Assembly (NCBI GenBank): GCA_963576725.1
Contig: OY755241.1
Coordinates: 25,022,449 to 25,086,448 of the forward strand
From: Azorinus chamasolen
Lineage: Eukaryota; Mollusca; Bivalvia; Cardiida; Solecurtidae
Direction: 5' to 3'
DNA length: 64,000 nucleotides
Part shown: positions 10,210-20,765 of the stretch, piece after piece
Numbering within the stretch: the stretch's first letter is position 1
How the letters are laid out: every line of letters begins with the position of its first letter
Notes under the pieces: model-generated
Database searches by the model: none
What the model saw: only the letters and a program-made list of their open reading frames with translations
Told to the model about the DNA's origin: nothing
Translations under genes and position numbers: made by a program

Positions 10210-10385
10210 GGAGAGCAACAGATAAAAGATGCGTTCTCGAATTCTAAAAGCGTCACTTCTCCTTCAAACCCTTGGTCTCTTCGAGACGATTCTAAATAGT
10301 AGTTACAAAATACGGTTCGGTGGAGAAATAAAGCAGTTATTCTTGAAAATGTTTCAATGTATGCATCTTATTTGCGCCTCTGGTA
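10210..10385 (-). mobile_element. Degenerate FB-2 foldback
   Basis: Contains CGAGACGATTCTAAATAG and GGTGGAGAAATAAAGCAG, as in the FB-2 copy at 12245. The left arm is poorly preserved. Confidence 0.55.
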
Positions 10386-10411
10386 AGGAAATGATTAAAT
10401 TAGTGTAACAA

Positions 10412-10630
10412 TTAACCTTTAACTCCATGAATGTTCATGGGAGCCACTCTATATTAAATCTATTAATTGTCTTATAGTGTTATATAACATAAATACAAAT
10501 GTTCAGATGATAGCATATAATCATATCTAAAATATTCTTACAGTAAACAGAGTAGACTCTGATCAGACAGCTCCAACAAGGTCCGTCTTATATGGATCTA
10601 ATTTATTTGCAAATGCACCAAAAACAGTCA
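10412..10630 (-). mobile_element. Diverged PB-A2 MITE
   Basis: TTAACCTTTAACTCCATGAA start and a mutated AAACAGAGTAGACTCTGATC..GGATCTAATTTATTTGC hairpin. Confidence 0.6.
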
Positions 10631-10689
10631 CCATAACTGTATCTTAAAACTAGCAATAATAATATCAAACATGCCATAGCATATATTTA

Positions 10690-10862
10690 TAATAAAATGT
10701 ATCTACCTATCAGACAGGTGGCAGCTTAATGCATGGTGAAAGTCATGCAGAAAGCTCCTAGAGGAGCTTGCTGCATGACTTTCACCATCCATTAAGCAGC
10801 CGCCTGCCTAAAAGGGTCTAAATCCTTCTATACAAAAAAATCGAATAATCGAGATTTTACTG
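10690..10862. mobile_element. PG-3 MITE, left end truncated
   Basis: Long palindrome GGTGGCAGCTTAATGC..GCATTAAGC-type arms around AAGCTCCTAGAGGAGCTT. The right end is GAGATTTTACTG before TA. Confidence 0.7.
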
Positions 10863-11120
10863 TATTCAGTCAGAGACCAAACAGACGACATTTTTCAACT
10901 GATATTAATTTACTGACAGGACGGCTCTGGTTCTAGCTATCAAACGGCCGACCAAACTCGGGGAAAAATCTAATAATCAAAGGAAGCTACATCGACATTA
11001 GAAACAAATTGCAGCGAAATTAAGTCATTATTTAAACACTGCAACCGGTTCGTTATTAACAGCTATCACTCTGACGATATTAACCATACCGCTGGCAATG
11101 CCGCATCTGTGATTACTTTT

Positions 11121-11187
11121 GCAAACAGTTTGGATCCAGATGAGACGCCGAGTAACTCGGCGTCTCATCAGGATCCAAACTGTTTGT
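11121..11187. mobile_element. PB-C hairpin
   Basis: A 67-bp hairpin: arm GCAAACAGTTTGGATCCAGA, centre GACGCCGAGTAACTCGGCGTC (split at the midpoint), complementary arm ending AACTGTTTG. PB-C flanking sequence on the right contains GCAGACGACAAA twice. Outer ends lie within roughly 10870-11300 but are worn. Confidence 0.8.
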
Positions 11188-11322
11188 TACTGACACTGTT
11201 TGTTTACACAGAAAAAGAAGAAAATATAAAAAGAGAAAATTGTAGCAGACGACAAAGTTTGCAGACGACAAAAGTTGGCAGCGAAAGAGTTACTCTTAAC
11301 CTGCTATAAAAATAATGTCTGT

Positions 11323-11690
11323 TCAAATTTGGATTATTGCAATTTTGACAACTTCCCATTCGAACAAGCTCTTTTTACACCGAGTGTTGAATAGCTGGGA
11401 GTCTGATGAGACGCTAGTGTACCCGGCGTCTTGTCTGATGGACCCAAGATGTTTGTAAATGGGAGTTTGGTCGCGGTGAGCGGCATAAGGGATAAACTCG
11501 AAACAAAATTGTCCGGAACTGAATTGCTCCGGAGTTTGGTGCGGTTTTCCTGGCCGAGACTGGATGATGTATTCCGCAATGTTTCGGTCATTATTAATCA
11601 CAAGTCTACAGCTGACGGTTCCGGTGGAATTGGAGAATTTATTGCCCACAACACCATCGCAATTTCAGCGACAAAATCACTCTGAGAAAA
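11323..11690. other. Degenerate PB-C core plus a GC-balanced block
   Basis: 11375-11460 is a mutated PB-C core (GATGAGACGCTAG..GGCGTCTTGTCTGAT). 11460-11690 is unique and open on both strands (84 codons plus, 108 and 85 minus). No protein family is recognisable and overlapping opposite frames argue against coding. Confidence 0.35.
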
Positions 11691-11809
11691 AGAAACTGAT
11701 TGACAAAGAAGTCACAGGGCACTGGTTCAGCTGTTAACTCATTTGAAAGTTTCAAAGTGGACTGGCCAATCTGTGCTTAACTATGGAGTTCATTCAGTAT
11801 AAAGGTATA

Positions 11810-12044
11810 CAGTAAACCCTCTCTATAACGACCACTATAAGTAAAACCTCTCTATAACGGCCACTAAATTGCGTTAATTAGTTGGTATTTATGGCAGATG
11901 GCTGCTTAAAGCAAGGTGAAAGTAAAACAGAACGCTCCTATATAGGAGCGTTCTGTTTTACTTTCACCTTGCTTTAAGCAGCCACCTGCCTTTAACACAA
12001 AATCCTTAATGTAATTACGTGGCCATTATAGAGAGGCTGTACTG
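11810..12044. mobile_element. PG-1 MITE with tandemly duplicated left terminus
   Basis: CTCTCTATAACGACCACTAT is followed at once by a second CTCTCTATAACGGCCACTAA, so the left terminal repeat occurs twice. The centre is CGCTCCTATATAGGAGCG. It ends GTACTG with TA on both sides. Confidence 0.85.
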
Positions 12045-12244
12045 TAGTTTATGACAGGAGTTTCAATGACAAACAATGCTCCTCTATGATCCCTCTAGTT
12101 TGGGTCTACAGTGTTTGCATGACCAGTACATTAGTTTCCCATATCCAAAAAGGTTAACTCAACCGTCAGTTAACAGAGCACCATATAAACGTGCATACTC
12201 AAGTACATGAACTAAAATACTCAAGTACAACTACTAAAATCGTT

Positions 12245-12341
12245 ATTTCTCCACCAAACCCTATGTTGTGACCACTCTTTAGAATCGTCTCAAAGAGACG
12301 ATTCTAAAGAGTGGTCACAGCATAGGTTTTGGCGGAGAAAT
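12245..12341. mobile_element. FB-2 foldback, best copy
   Basis: A 97-bp near-perfect palindrome from ATTTCTCCACC to GGCGGAGAAAT with the centre GTCTCAAAGAGAC. Related decayed copies lie at 10210 and 55485. Confidence 0.85.
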
Positions 12342-12436
12342 AAAGAAGTTATTCTTGGAAATGTTTAAATTTACGCATGTTATCGGGGCCTCTGGTTATT
12401 CTCAGTTTAACTTTTATATACGTTTTATGGTTTCTT

Positions 12437-12600
12437 TTGCAAACAACTTGTGTCCAGATGAGACGCGAGTATATGTTTCATCAGTATCTAAACTGTTTGT
12501 TATTCTAAGTATGGTTCTGAAACAAAACGAAATGAAATTCAACAATGAAAATTAAAGTAGACGAGACAGTTTATAGACGACAATACATGGCAGAGTTTAA
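12437..12600 (+). mobile_element. Degenerate PB-C MITE
   Basis: TTTGCAAACAACTTGTGTCC..CAGTATCTAAACTGTTTG arms with a broken core, then AGACGACAATACATGGCAGA and a TTTAA end as in other PB-C right ends. Confidence 0.55.
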
Positions 12601-12689
12601 CATCTGACTTTTTAATACAAAAACATGTCGTTGCCTTAAATAATAAAAGTGAATTTTCATCAATTTATTTCAACATACATGTATTAATA

Positions 12690-12897
12690 TTAACCTCTGA
12701 CCTTATTAATATTCATCTGAGAAATGGATACTAATTAGCTCATTTCTAAGATGGAATTATAAGCAAATGAATATTTGACAATGGCAGAAACTGAAGAAGC
12801 AGATCTATGATCCGATGACTCCTACATGAGCTGTCTGACGTGGGTCTACTTTGTTTGCAATGGGATAAAATGCGTCTCTATCAAGGCAAAGGTTTAA
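12690..12897 (-). mobile_element. PB-A2 MITE
   Basis: TTAA at both ends; the hairpin core has mutated to GACTCCTACATGAGCTGTC. Confidence 0.65.
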
Positions 12898-13111
12898 TTT
12901 AATAACGAAATGAAATACCCCATTCTATCAATTCCTCATGTATTAATCAACAGAGTTTGTACATAATGGTATATCTGCAGACATTGTAGAATCAAATCTG
13001 TTTTAGTTTATAAGCAACCAAACAAAAAGAATAGGTCATGTTCAGACAGCATCTACAGAAACTGATCTGGGCCTACTCTGTATATGTGTAAACGTGATAC
13101 CCCGTCATGCT

Positions 13112-13332
13112 AAAACCCATCCCCTTCTACTGATTCCACTTGATCGCTTTGTAAAAAGTCATTTTAAACATTTATGATAAAGGATTTGCATTGGAGCAAT
13201 TGCTCTGTTTATCACAACGGTTTCTAAACTACACATTTCTAAAAAAGCTTCCTTTTCTCTAGTAAATGCTTCTTTTCAGTAGATTTATTCAAAGAGGTTG
13301 GATCTAAAATAGCATATGTGGTATTGGGTTAA
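13112..13332 (+). mobile_element. PB-B MITE
   Basis: Decayed left half. GGATTTGCATTGGAGCAAT centre, a well kept right half and a TATTGGGTTAA end. Confidence 0.7.
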
Positions 13333-13535
13333 ATGAAAAATAAAACAAAAACAAAATGCGTCTCATTTCTATCAATTTCTCATATCTGTAGAAATAAAGC
13401 GTAATATGAAATGAAAAACCGTAAAGAATGACTGACAGATTTTCGAGAAAATAGTTGCAGTTTGAACTAAGCGCTGTATTTAAACTTTTCGACTGTTTAA
13501 ACCTACGCGAGCTAATCCTGACCTGACTACCACGT

Positions 13536-13602
13536 GCAAACAGCTTGGATCAAGACGAGACGCCGAGTAACTCGGCGTCTCATCAGGATCCAAGCTGTCT
13601 GA
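13536..13602. mobile_element. PB-C hairpin
   Basis: GCAAACAGCTTGGATCAAGA arm and the perfect centre CGCCGAGTAACTCGGCG. Flanking TAATAGTTTCTCAAAAGCTT matches other PB-C copies. Confidence 0.75.
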
Positions 13603-13609
13603 TACTCTG

Positions 13610-14190
13610 TTAATAGTTTCTCAAAAGCTTGAACAAATCGGGAGTAAGCGACACTTGTAACAGAACCGGATATTAAGCAGACTTCAGTTTCATAGCAGGC
13701 AAAGGAGTTAACAAGATTTCCAAAATCTGACTCTTGTAAAACCCCAGCTCGATGCCGATAATGTATCAATGCGCTGTGAATGTCAGCCCGGTCCGTCCGC
13801 CTGATTGGCCTCAACGACATTTGCCACTTGACGGAAGGCTAACGTACAGTTCTAATCCGCTTTACCTCAAGTCGGGAGCGAATTTCTCAGCTCCGACCAT
13901 GTGGTTCGAGCCAGTTTATCAATTAACAGCTGATTGTAAGGCCACGATGGCGTGTAATTTTGTTTTAATCCTGATAATTTGACCGCTGGCGCATATGATG
14001 TGAATTTGATCCAGTTATTGAGAATATGTACGAGGAACCGAGGGGTTATTAATGTTTATAAAAGCCGTGAGTAATTTGTGTTAAAGATGGCGAAATAAGT
14101 AGATTTCGGGTATCGATACCAAAGAGTCTTGGCCACGCTTTCATTAAACCAAAAAAGCTACAAATTGTCTGATCTTTTTTCTCTCCTTTT
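13610..14190. other. Repeat-poor stretch, no gene found
   Basis: Contains a 97-codon open frame on the minus strand that includes the PB-C hairpin and resembles no known protein. Balanced composition at 13740-13950. From 14196 a worn PG remnant (CAGTAAACTCCCTCTAAC) leads into the tandem array. Confidence 0.3.
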
Positions 14191-14324
14191 TTGACTACAG
14201 TAAACTCCCTCTAACGTTGTCACTCAAATGGAGTCTAATGCAGTCTTTAAGGCAGCTGGTAATTTAATGCAAAGGCGAACGTTACCGATAATGCTCTCTT
14301 AGAACTACATGTAATTGTGTACAA

Positions 14325-15375
14325 CAACATTCGCCAAGTAAATGCGACATAATTTGCTATTTACCAGTACATTCAACATTATTCTCTAATGGGAGGTAAC
14401 ATCATTTGTTAATTATATTCAACATAATTTTCTCATGGTATTCAGCAGTATAATTCATTAATGATATGCTGCATATTTCACTAACGGTGTGCTATTCGCT
14501 AATGACATGCAGCATAGTTTGTCAACGACATACTGTACTATTCGCTAATAGTATGTCATGCAAATGGAATATGGTATTTTTAGCTAATGGTACGGTGCAG
14601 TGTTGATGTATGATCTTAAGCTTCATTTGCAAATCATACTGCAGTGTTCGTAAATGGTATGCACTATATTTTGCCAATGGCATTTTGCACTATTCGCCAT
14701 TGATATGCAACATAAATTGCCAATGGCATACTTCAATATTCGCTACCGGTATACAACACCATTCGCCTATGATATGTTGCACTATTCTCTACCGGTATAC
14801 AACACCATTCGCCTATGATATGTTGCACTATTCGCCTATGATATGTTGCACTATTCTCCAATGGTATGCAATCATTTATATTTTGCAATATCAAATATTT
14901 ATATTTTGCACCATAATTAAATAAATGCATGCAGTAACATTCACATAATTATATTTTGCAAACCTCTTTTTTTTTGCAGCATTCATTTATAATTTGAAGC
15001 GCCATTGTTTAACTACATGCATCAGCATTCATGTATGATTTGCGACATCAATCGCTAAGGCATGTAACACCAGTCGCAAATTGTGTGCACTATCATATGC
15101 TAATTGTATGTAACACCAGTCACTGAGTCTGTGCAATATCACTTGCTAATTTTATGTAACATCAGTCGCTAATTTTGTGCAATGTCATTTGCAAATTGTA
15201 TGAAACACCAGTCGCTAATTCTGTGCAATATCATTTGCTAATTGTATGTAACATCAGTCGCTAATTCTGTGCAATATCATTAGCTAATTATGTGTAACAT
15301 CAGTCGCCAATCCTGTGCAATATCATTTGCTAATTGTATGTAAAATCATTGGTTGGTTGTAAGGAATACCATTAC
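14325..15375 (+). repeat. Degenerate 23-bp tandem array, left block
   Basis: About 45 diverged copies of a unit near ATTCGCTAATTGTATGCAAC plus ATA. The same unit resumes at 18996-19545 on the far side of the LINE. The 104-codon open frame inside is only the repeat read through. Confidence 0.8.
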
Positions 15376-15769
15376 CTGATTTATCATAATTATACATATG
15401 TATAACTGTATATTCTTACTGCCTTGTCATATCACTTATTTACTACACACTATGTTAAACACATGTACTAATATTATGTTTCAAGTTTCAAAGTTTATTG
15501 GCATTAAACATATACAATGTTCATAGCCGTGTAGCATATATATGTACATGGCTTACAATAATTTGAATAAACACTTGATAGAACTTAACCAGGAATATAG
15601 TTACATAAACTAGAGAAAAGTATGAATACGGTGCGCTGCAGTATATAGTAAATACCGAATTCCTATACTTCGTATATTTCCAAAACCATTAACCGCTATT
15701 ATGTTATTATCCCTTCGTTTGCTTAATTATCTTCACTATGAAAATTAAAATTAGATGCATTCTAAATTG

Positions 15770-16300
15770 ATTTCTACTTATCTTAAGAGTGTCATTCAGT
15801 TTTTATCCTGAGCAGACAACAAAGTTGTTGTTGTCTCATCAGAATCCAGACTGACTGAAGATACAAATCAATTGGGTGAGGAATGATTACTACCGCTTAT
15901 CATACAACATAACATTTACAATTTCTTTACCCGATCGGCCACTCCATCGAAACTAAATAGGAGTTGACTTACAGGTAATGAGAATATATACCTCTAAAAT
16001 CTTAACAAGCATACATGTTATATACTTCACTGCCAAAATTATCGTTTATTTGAAGAGCGCTGTCTACAATACTTTTTACGTTGAACAATAGTATGTCAAT
16101 CAGTTGGGGTTCTGACCAGATGTCAAACTTATTGGCTTTTGATCAGAATCCAAGCTGATTAAAGATGAAATCGATTGGCAGTGTATAGTTATTACATACA
16201 TTCAAACAATGCCAGTTATACCCAGTCAGCCTCTCCATCGAAACGAAATAGGAGTTGGCTTATGGGTAAAGGCATCCAAATAGTGTAAATGTATAAAACC
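15770..16300. repeat. Two related copies of an unclassified repeat
   Basis: 15770-16010 and 16075-16300 both contain CTCCATCGAAAC..AAATAGGAGTTG and a GATCAGAATCCA..CTGA tract, in direct orientation. They have PB-C-like GATCAGAATCC arms but no symmetric core. Confidence 0.55.
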
Positions 16301-16435
16301 TTAGTGCATTATTTATATATTTAAGCAAAAATTAGTATATATAATATGTGCTATAACTAGGGTGTACTGGCTCCCAATGAGTACAGACATATTTTTAACT
16401 ATTGCAAAATATGCATATGATAATGTTAACGGTTT

Positions 16436-16575
16436 TAACCCTTTACCCAATAACCTGTTTCTACTTATGAAGACAGGTGAACACTTAAAGCAGATTGAAA
16501 GTAAAGCAGAATGCGCATAAAGGCGCATTCGGCTTTACTTTCAGCCCGATTTAAGCTACCACTTACTAGGGCATA
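16436..16575. mobile_element. PG-like palindrome within the LINE 3' region
   Basis: AACCCTTTACCC lead, then arms AAAGCAGATTGAAAGTAAAG..CTTTACTTTCAGCCCG around AATGCGCATAAAGGCGCATT, a PG-1-like arm with a different centre. Confidence 0.6.
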
Positions 16576-17057
16576 GCAAATATTTCTTATGGTATTTGTT
16601 CATGTTTGTATAAATTTGAACTATTCTCTTCAGTGAAGGAATAAATTAAACACGCTAGAAGCCGCTTCTATCAGGTAAGTGGTTAAATAATACCTACATG
16701 TATCTTGGTCGCTACGATTAACTGAATCGAATGCAAGGTAAAAATGTATTGGTTGTCTTGTGACTGAACCGTGGTGGGTATTATCTGTTACGTAACTAAC
16801 GGTCAACCTTTTGTGAATATCATAGCGGTAGTACAATACTGTATACTAGGATTATTAGCAAACTAGAGGTATTTACACTAGTATGCTAGAATACTGTAAT
16901 GTGAGTATATTAATTATACAGTACATTAAGTGCAGCACTTTAACGTCATTATTTCTTATAACCTCTTTAGACAACTTTTTGTAAGAATCTAGGTTATAAA
17001 GAATATAATATGGAAGAAGTGATAATGAATCTTAATTATGTGCAAAAATTTACAAAA

Positions 17058-18938
17058 TTACCCTCTTAGTGTAAAGGCTTGATATGTAAATTTAGCTAAT
17101 TTTACTAGCGTACTTTTTTGTTTACTGTTTACTAATCTTTTAAATTTATCCATGTTAGGCCAATGGCAATAGTAATTTGGTAGACACTGTAACCGTAAGA
17201 CTCTGTAGTAGGGACAAACAAGCAAAAAATGGTATTCGTTTTCAGGGACATTCATTGTGCATTTAGTACAAATCCTTTCTTCACGAGGTATATTTCTGTA
17301 TCGACCTTCTTCTATTAATAAATTGTGTGATGAGCATCTTAATCGAGTTAGTGCAATACGGTGTTTGCTGTTCTTTACTACCTGTATGTATTTTTCAACT
17401 TCAAACTGAGTTTTGAATATTCGGTATGTGTCAAGTTTAGGGAGATTTCTAAGGTCTGCAAACCATCTTTGGTAATATTGATCAAGAACTGAACTTATAA
17501 TCGCTTTAAGTTGAATACTAGTACAAGTTATTGGATGTTGATAAAATAAGAATGAGAATCCTAATTGATCAACCAACTGCTTAAGTTGTTTTGACCAGTC
17601 ATTGATTAAAGCGCCATTTGCATCACACATGAACATCAATTTGTATTGAATCGAATCCGGACATTGTGATGTTCTAAACCAATATTTAAGAATTCTTATT
17701 TGTCTGATAATATACATCGGAAACCTTCCAAGTTCACCATAAATTGCAGTATTAGTTGTGCTTTGTTTAACTCTCAACACTTGCTTAATGAATTTCAAAT
17801 GAATCCTTTCTATATCTGGAGCTTTATGAAAACCCCAGACACAAACACTATAATTTAGAATAGGTGTAATCATTGCGTCAAATAGTTTTAATTTCTCTTC
17901 AATATTTAATGGAACTATATCAAACAGTGAATTCAGTGAGAATAAGGCTCGCATTGCCTGCTGCGATAAAGTTTTCTGTGCCTGATAGAAGCATCCGTTT
18001 GCCGATAGCTTTATTCCAAGATAAGTAAATTTTGTAACTAATTTAAGATCAAAATTGTTAAAAGAGAATTTTACATTTTCACGACTGTTACCTGCTTTAA
18101 AAACCATAACAACTGTCTTATCTATATTTACTTCAATGCCCCATTTTTTGCAGTACATGTTTAATTTATTGAGCAAACATTGCAGACCCTCTTGTGTGTA
18201 TGAAAATAGCGCTGTGTCATCTGCAAATAACAATAAAAACATGTGGAGCTCATCGACTGTAAAATTTTCCATACCTGGGACTTTAAGCTCATTGTATAAA
18301 TCATTTATAAAAAATAGAAATAAGAGCGGGGATAACGGTTCACCTTGTTTGACACCTGACCTACTTTCAAAGAAATCCGAACATTCACCGTTTATTCTTA
18401 CACATGACCGTACAGTTTCGTACATTCTTTGTAACATTTGTGTAAATTTAGTTGAGGCTCCAGACTTAAGTAATTTAAACCATATACCATTTCTATAAAC
18501 CAAATCAAAGGCTTTCTTAAAATCGACAAAAGCACAGTACAGCTTACGCTTTTCCAAATTCACAACTTTATTTATAATTGACGAAAGAACAAAAATACAG
18601 TCAGTTGTACTTTTACCCTTCCTAAAACCAAACTGAAATTCCGATAAAATGTTTTGGTTTTCGGCCCAATGGCGCAGCCTATTGTCAAGTAGGAGCGAAA
18701 ATATTTTAGAAAAAATACTTGTAAGTGTTATTCCACGGTAATTATTAACATTCTTGGGGTCTCCACTCTTTGGAACTGGGACAATAACACCTGTCGTCCA
18801 GCACACAGGATATATACAATTTTCATACATATAATTAAAAAGTTTACATAACATTGGTGACATTATATCGACAGTTTCAATGAACATTTCGGGACACAAT
18901 AAATCAAGACCGCTACTTTTGTCCCGTTTTAAAGACAT
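17058..18938 (-). CDS. LINE reverse transcriptase (partial ORF2)
   Basis: A 626-residue frame with no internal stop encoding the polymerase of a non-LTR retrotransposon, which copies element RNA into DNA at a nicked target. Visible motifs in order: YRGITLTSIFSKIF (about 67-80), FGFRKGKSTTD (103-113), motif A AFVDFKKAFD (136-145, catalytic Asp 139), motif B SGVKQGEPLSPLLF (194-207), motif C LLFADD (236-241, Asp 240 and 241) and TYLGIKL (305-311). A C-terminal zinc-knuckle-like C-x2-C-x9-H-x4-C lies at 557-575. The frame stays open 21 codons upstream of the first Met (..LDKAFSVAEVKTCI) and then meets a stop, so this ATG is probably internal and the natural 5' part is lost. Jockey/CR1-like by feel; clade uncertain. 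The intact frame suggests a fairly recent insertion. It is not a host gene. Confidence 0.9.
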   Translation of the reverse strand: MSLKRDKSSGLDLLCPEMFIETVDIMSPMLCKLFNYMYENCIYPVCWTTGVIVPVPKSGDPKNVNNYRGITLTSIFSKIFSLLLDNRLRHWAENQNILSEFQFGFRKGKSTTDCIFVLSSIINKVVNLEKRKLYCAFVDFKKAFDLVYRNGIWFKLLKSGASTKFTQMLQRMYETVRSCVRINGECSDFFESRSGVKQGEPLSPLLFLFFINDLYNELKVPGMENFTVDELHMFLLLFADDTALFSYTQEGLQCLLNKLNMYCKKWGIEVNIDKTVVMVFKAGNSRENVKFSFNNFDLKLVTKFTYLGIKLSANGCFYQAQKTLSQQAMRALFSLNSLFDIVPLNIEEKLKLFDAMITPILNYSVCVWGFHKAPDIERIHLKFIKQVLRVKQSTTNTAIYGELGRFPMYIIRQIRILKYWFRTSQCPDSIQYKLMFMCDANGALINDWSKQLKQLVDQLGFSFLFYQHPITCTSIQLKAIISSVLDQYYQRWFADLRNLPKLDTYRIFKTQFEVEKYIQVVKNSKHRIALTRLRCSSHNLLIEEGRYRNIPREERICTKCTMNVPENEYHFLLVCPYYRVLRLQCLPNYYCHWPNMDKFKRLVNSKQKSTLVKLAKFTYQAFTLRG

Positions 18939-18995
18939 GATACAGGTTTTAACCTCTGCTACTGAAAAAGCTTTATCAAGCTGTTCTAAAACTAT

Positions 18996-19545
18996 GAATG
19001 GTCATTCGCTTATAATTCACTATTGTATGCGACATCATTCGCTAATTCTATGCACTTCCATTCCCTATTTGTATGCAGTATTAGTTAATTGTCTGAAATA
19101 CAAATCGCTAATGGCATGCACATTGCCTGATTGTATGCAACATAATTCGCTAATTGCATGCAACATAATTCGCTACTTGTATGCAACATAATTCGCTAAT
19201 AATATGCAACATAATTCGTTAATTGCGTGCAACATAATTCCCTTATTGTATGCAACATAATTCGCTAACTGTATGCAACATAATTCGCTAATTGTATGCA
19301 ACTGAACATAATTCGCTAACTATATTAAACACCATTCGCTAATTATGTCAAAGATCATTCGCTAAATTCTACGCACATTCATTCGCTATTTGTATGCAGC
19401 ATTCGCTAATTGTAAACTATGCAACATAATTCTAAATGTACTTTCGTTTGCTATTTTGTACGCAGCATTAGTTGATTGTCTGCAATATGATTCGCTTATA
19501 TAGGCAATAAATATTCACTACTTATATTCAAATGCATTTGCTAAT
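18996..19545 (+). repeat. 23-bp tandem array, right block
   Basis: Clearer copies than the left block: repeated GCAACATAATTCGCTAATTG at 23-bp spacing (19140-19300), decaying towards 19545. Confidence 0.85.
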
Positions 19546-19990
19546 TGCACGCACCATCATCTGCGTGGAAATTGGAAACAAACCGCACATATCCTGATCA
19601 GACTGATCCTTAAGGAGCCCCACTGGTCTCGATCTAAATCGTTTGTCTGTGTCTCTATTACAAAATACAAATACAAAATTTGTATTTGTGTCTCTATTAA
19701 ATGGGAATATGCACAGGTGGGTTACGAAGTTGAGTCTAAGTTCCAAACAAAATGATACTTGTGCAAAGAGTGCATCTGAACCTTTTGAATACGGGAAACC
19801 AGTTAGTTGTCAATTAGAAACAGTGGGCACCCAGATCAGAAGATTCACAGTGGCGCTAGGGCTCAGCTCAGAGGGTTCACAGTGGAGCTAAGGCTCAGAG
19901 GGCTCACAAAGGACTATGTTCTATAAACTGAAAACATGGTCATACAAAATATGTGAGGACAGAGTAATATATGGCAGTTACAAGTACTCA
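19546..19990. other. Intronic sequence with a worn PB hairpin
   Basis: 19575-19650 keeps a decayed CCTGATCAGACTGATCCTTA..CTCGATCTAAATCGTTTG hairpin. A short palindrome TACAAATACAAAATTTGTAT lies at 19668-19687. CAGAGGGTTCACAGTGG is imperfectly repeated at 19840-19910. No gene. Confidence 0.4.
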
Positions 19991-19991
19991 C

Positions 19992-20181
19992 TTGTCGTAG
20001 TCATGGCGACAATACAACTTCCTGTCTCGCACGAAGCACGAACCGGTGAGTGGCGTGCGACACACACAGCACTGGAGGCACGTCTCGTGCCACGAGAGGT
20101 CCATCACCCGCATCAAGTAGCGGTCCTCTATCTGCCGACAGCAGCCGGCACACAGCTCACGGGGAACTGACGGCATGCCCA
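19992..20181 (-). CDS. LMX1-type LIM-homeobox gene, LIM domain 1 exon
   Basis: One internal exon of 190 bp encoding about 63 residues. The acceptor is TTCTCTATTTCAG at 20182-20194 and the donor is GTGAGTA from 19991. The intron phases are 1 in and 2 out, so the exon length is not a multiple of three. The peptide carries a complete LIM double zinc finger, C-x2-C-x17-H-x2-C-x2-C-x2-C-x16-C-x2-D, with all eight ligands (CAGC, WHETC, QCCVC, YCRHD). The words RYLMRV, SWHETCLQC and RDRKLYC match LIM domain 1 of the LMX1A/LMX1B subfamily better than other LIM proteins I know. Such proteins are nuclear transcription factors whose LIM domains bind cofactors such as LDB; in animals they pattern neurons and limbs. 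The second LIM domain and the homeobox would lie at lower coordinates but were not found, so the flanking introns are large. Composition is clearly more GC-rich than the surroundings. Confidence 0.88.
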
Positions 20182-20184
20182 CTG

Positions 20185-20540
20185 AAATAGAGAACACAGT
20201 CGGTAAACAAACAGATACAAACAAATAAATGTATGGCCCTTGGCCTGGCTAAAACCGTACAGAATTGTCTTGCTTCAGGCAAGGGAAAAGTCTTATAGAA
20301 ACGCACAACCAGTATGCCTCGGAGCTGGTAAACAAACTCACGTGATTATTTAAATTCAGAAGCGGGCTACCAAAGTAATGTAATGCTTTATCAGGTTTGC
20401 ATAAGATTAAACTCAAGAAAATTCGAGACTAACTATTAATTGCCAAAGGTCCTGGAATAGTGGACAAAGGGTAACTAAGACATTCTGTAGAAATCTAACC
20501 GTAGCATTGACCCTTACGTGGAGAATGTTCATAAAACAAA
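20185..20540. other. Intron upstream of the LMX1-like exon, nothing recognised
   Basis: About 350 bp of AT-rich unique sequence next to the splice acceptor, with no repeat or exon recognised. Confidence 0.4.
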
Positions 20541-20542
20541 TG

Positions 20543-20732
20543 CCGTAAAACAGCTCTAATTCGACCACCAAAAAGTGGAAGAGGCAGGTGGTAGATTAAT
20601 GCAGGACGAACGTTATGCAGAAAGCTCCTATAGTAGTTTTCTGCATAACTTTTGTCCTGCATTAAGCAGCCACCTTTTTAAAAAGACATCCATGTTTATT
20701 CATTAAGTGGTCGCATTAGAGGGGTTCTACGT
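20543..20732. mobile_element. PG-2 MITE
   Basis: Palindromic arms GGCAGGTGGTAGATTAATGC..CCTGCATTAAGCAGCCACC around GCTCCTATAGTAG. Ends read CTAATTCGACCAC and GTGGTCGCATTAGAGG. Confidence 0.75.
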
Positions 20733-20765
20733 GTAGAAATATAATGGTTTTATGAATATTAAATT

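Larger units (their letters stand above)
15480..18995 (-). mobile_element. 5'-truncated LINE (non-LTR retrotransposon)
   Basis: A minus-strand element. Its 3' end at 15480 reads CCAATAAACTTTGAAAC followed by TTGAAAC, a polyadenylation-like signal with a short repeated tail typical of non-LTR elements. The 5' end stops near 18995, where tandem-array sequence begins, so ORF1 and the endonuclease domain are missing. The long 3' region holds later insertions at 15770-16300 and 16436-16575. No clear target-site duplication could be seen because both flanks are tandem repeats. Confidence 0.75.

Noticed and set aside
11323..11685. Overlapping frames of 108 and 85 (minus) and 84 codons (plus)
   Set aside because: They overlap on opposite strands, partly cover a worn PB-C core, and match no known family.
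14610..14924. 104-codon frame rich in Cys, Ile and Tyr
   Set aside because: It is the 23-bp tandem array translated; the residue periodicity follows the repeat.
18055..18498. 147-codon plus-strand frame
   Set aside because: Lies antisense to the reverse transcriptase and is its shadow.
1..19991. Second LIM and homeobox exons of the LMX1-like gene on the minus strand
   Set aside because: Looked for by zinc-ligand spacing and the conserved homeodomain words in the available frames; none found, so they presumably lie beyond the left edge.
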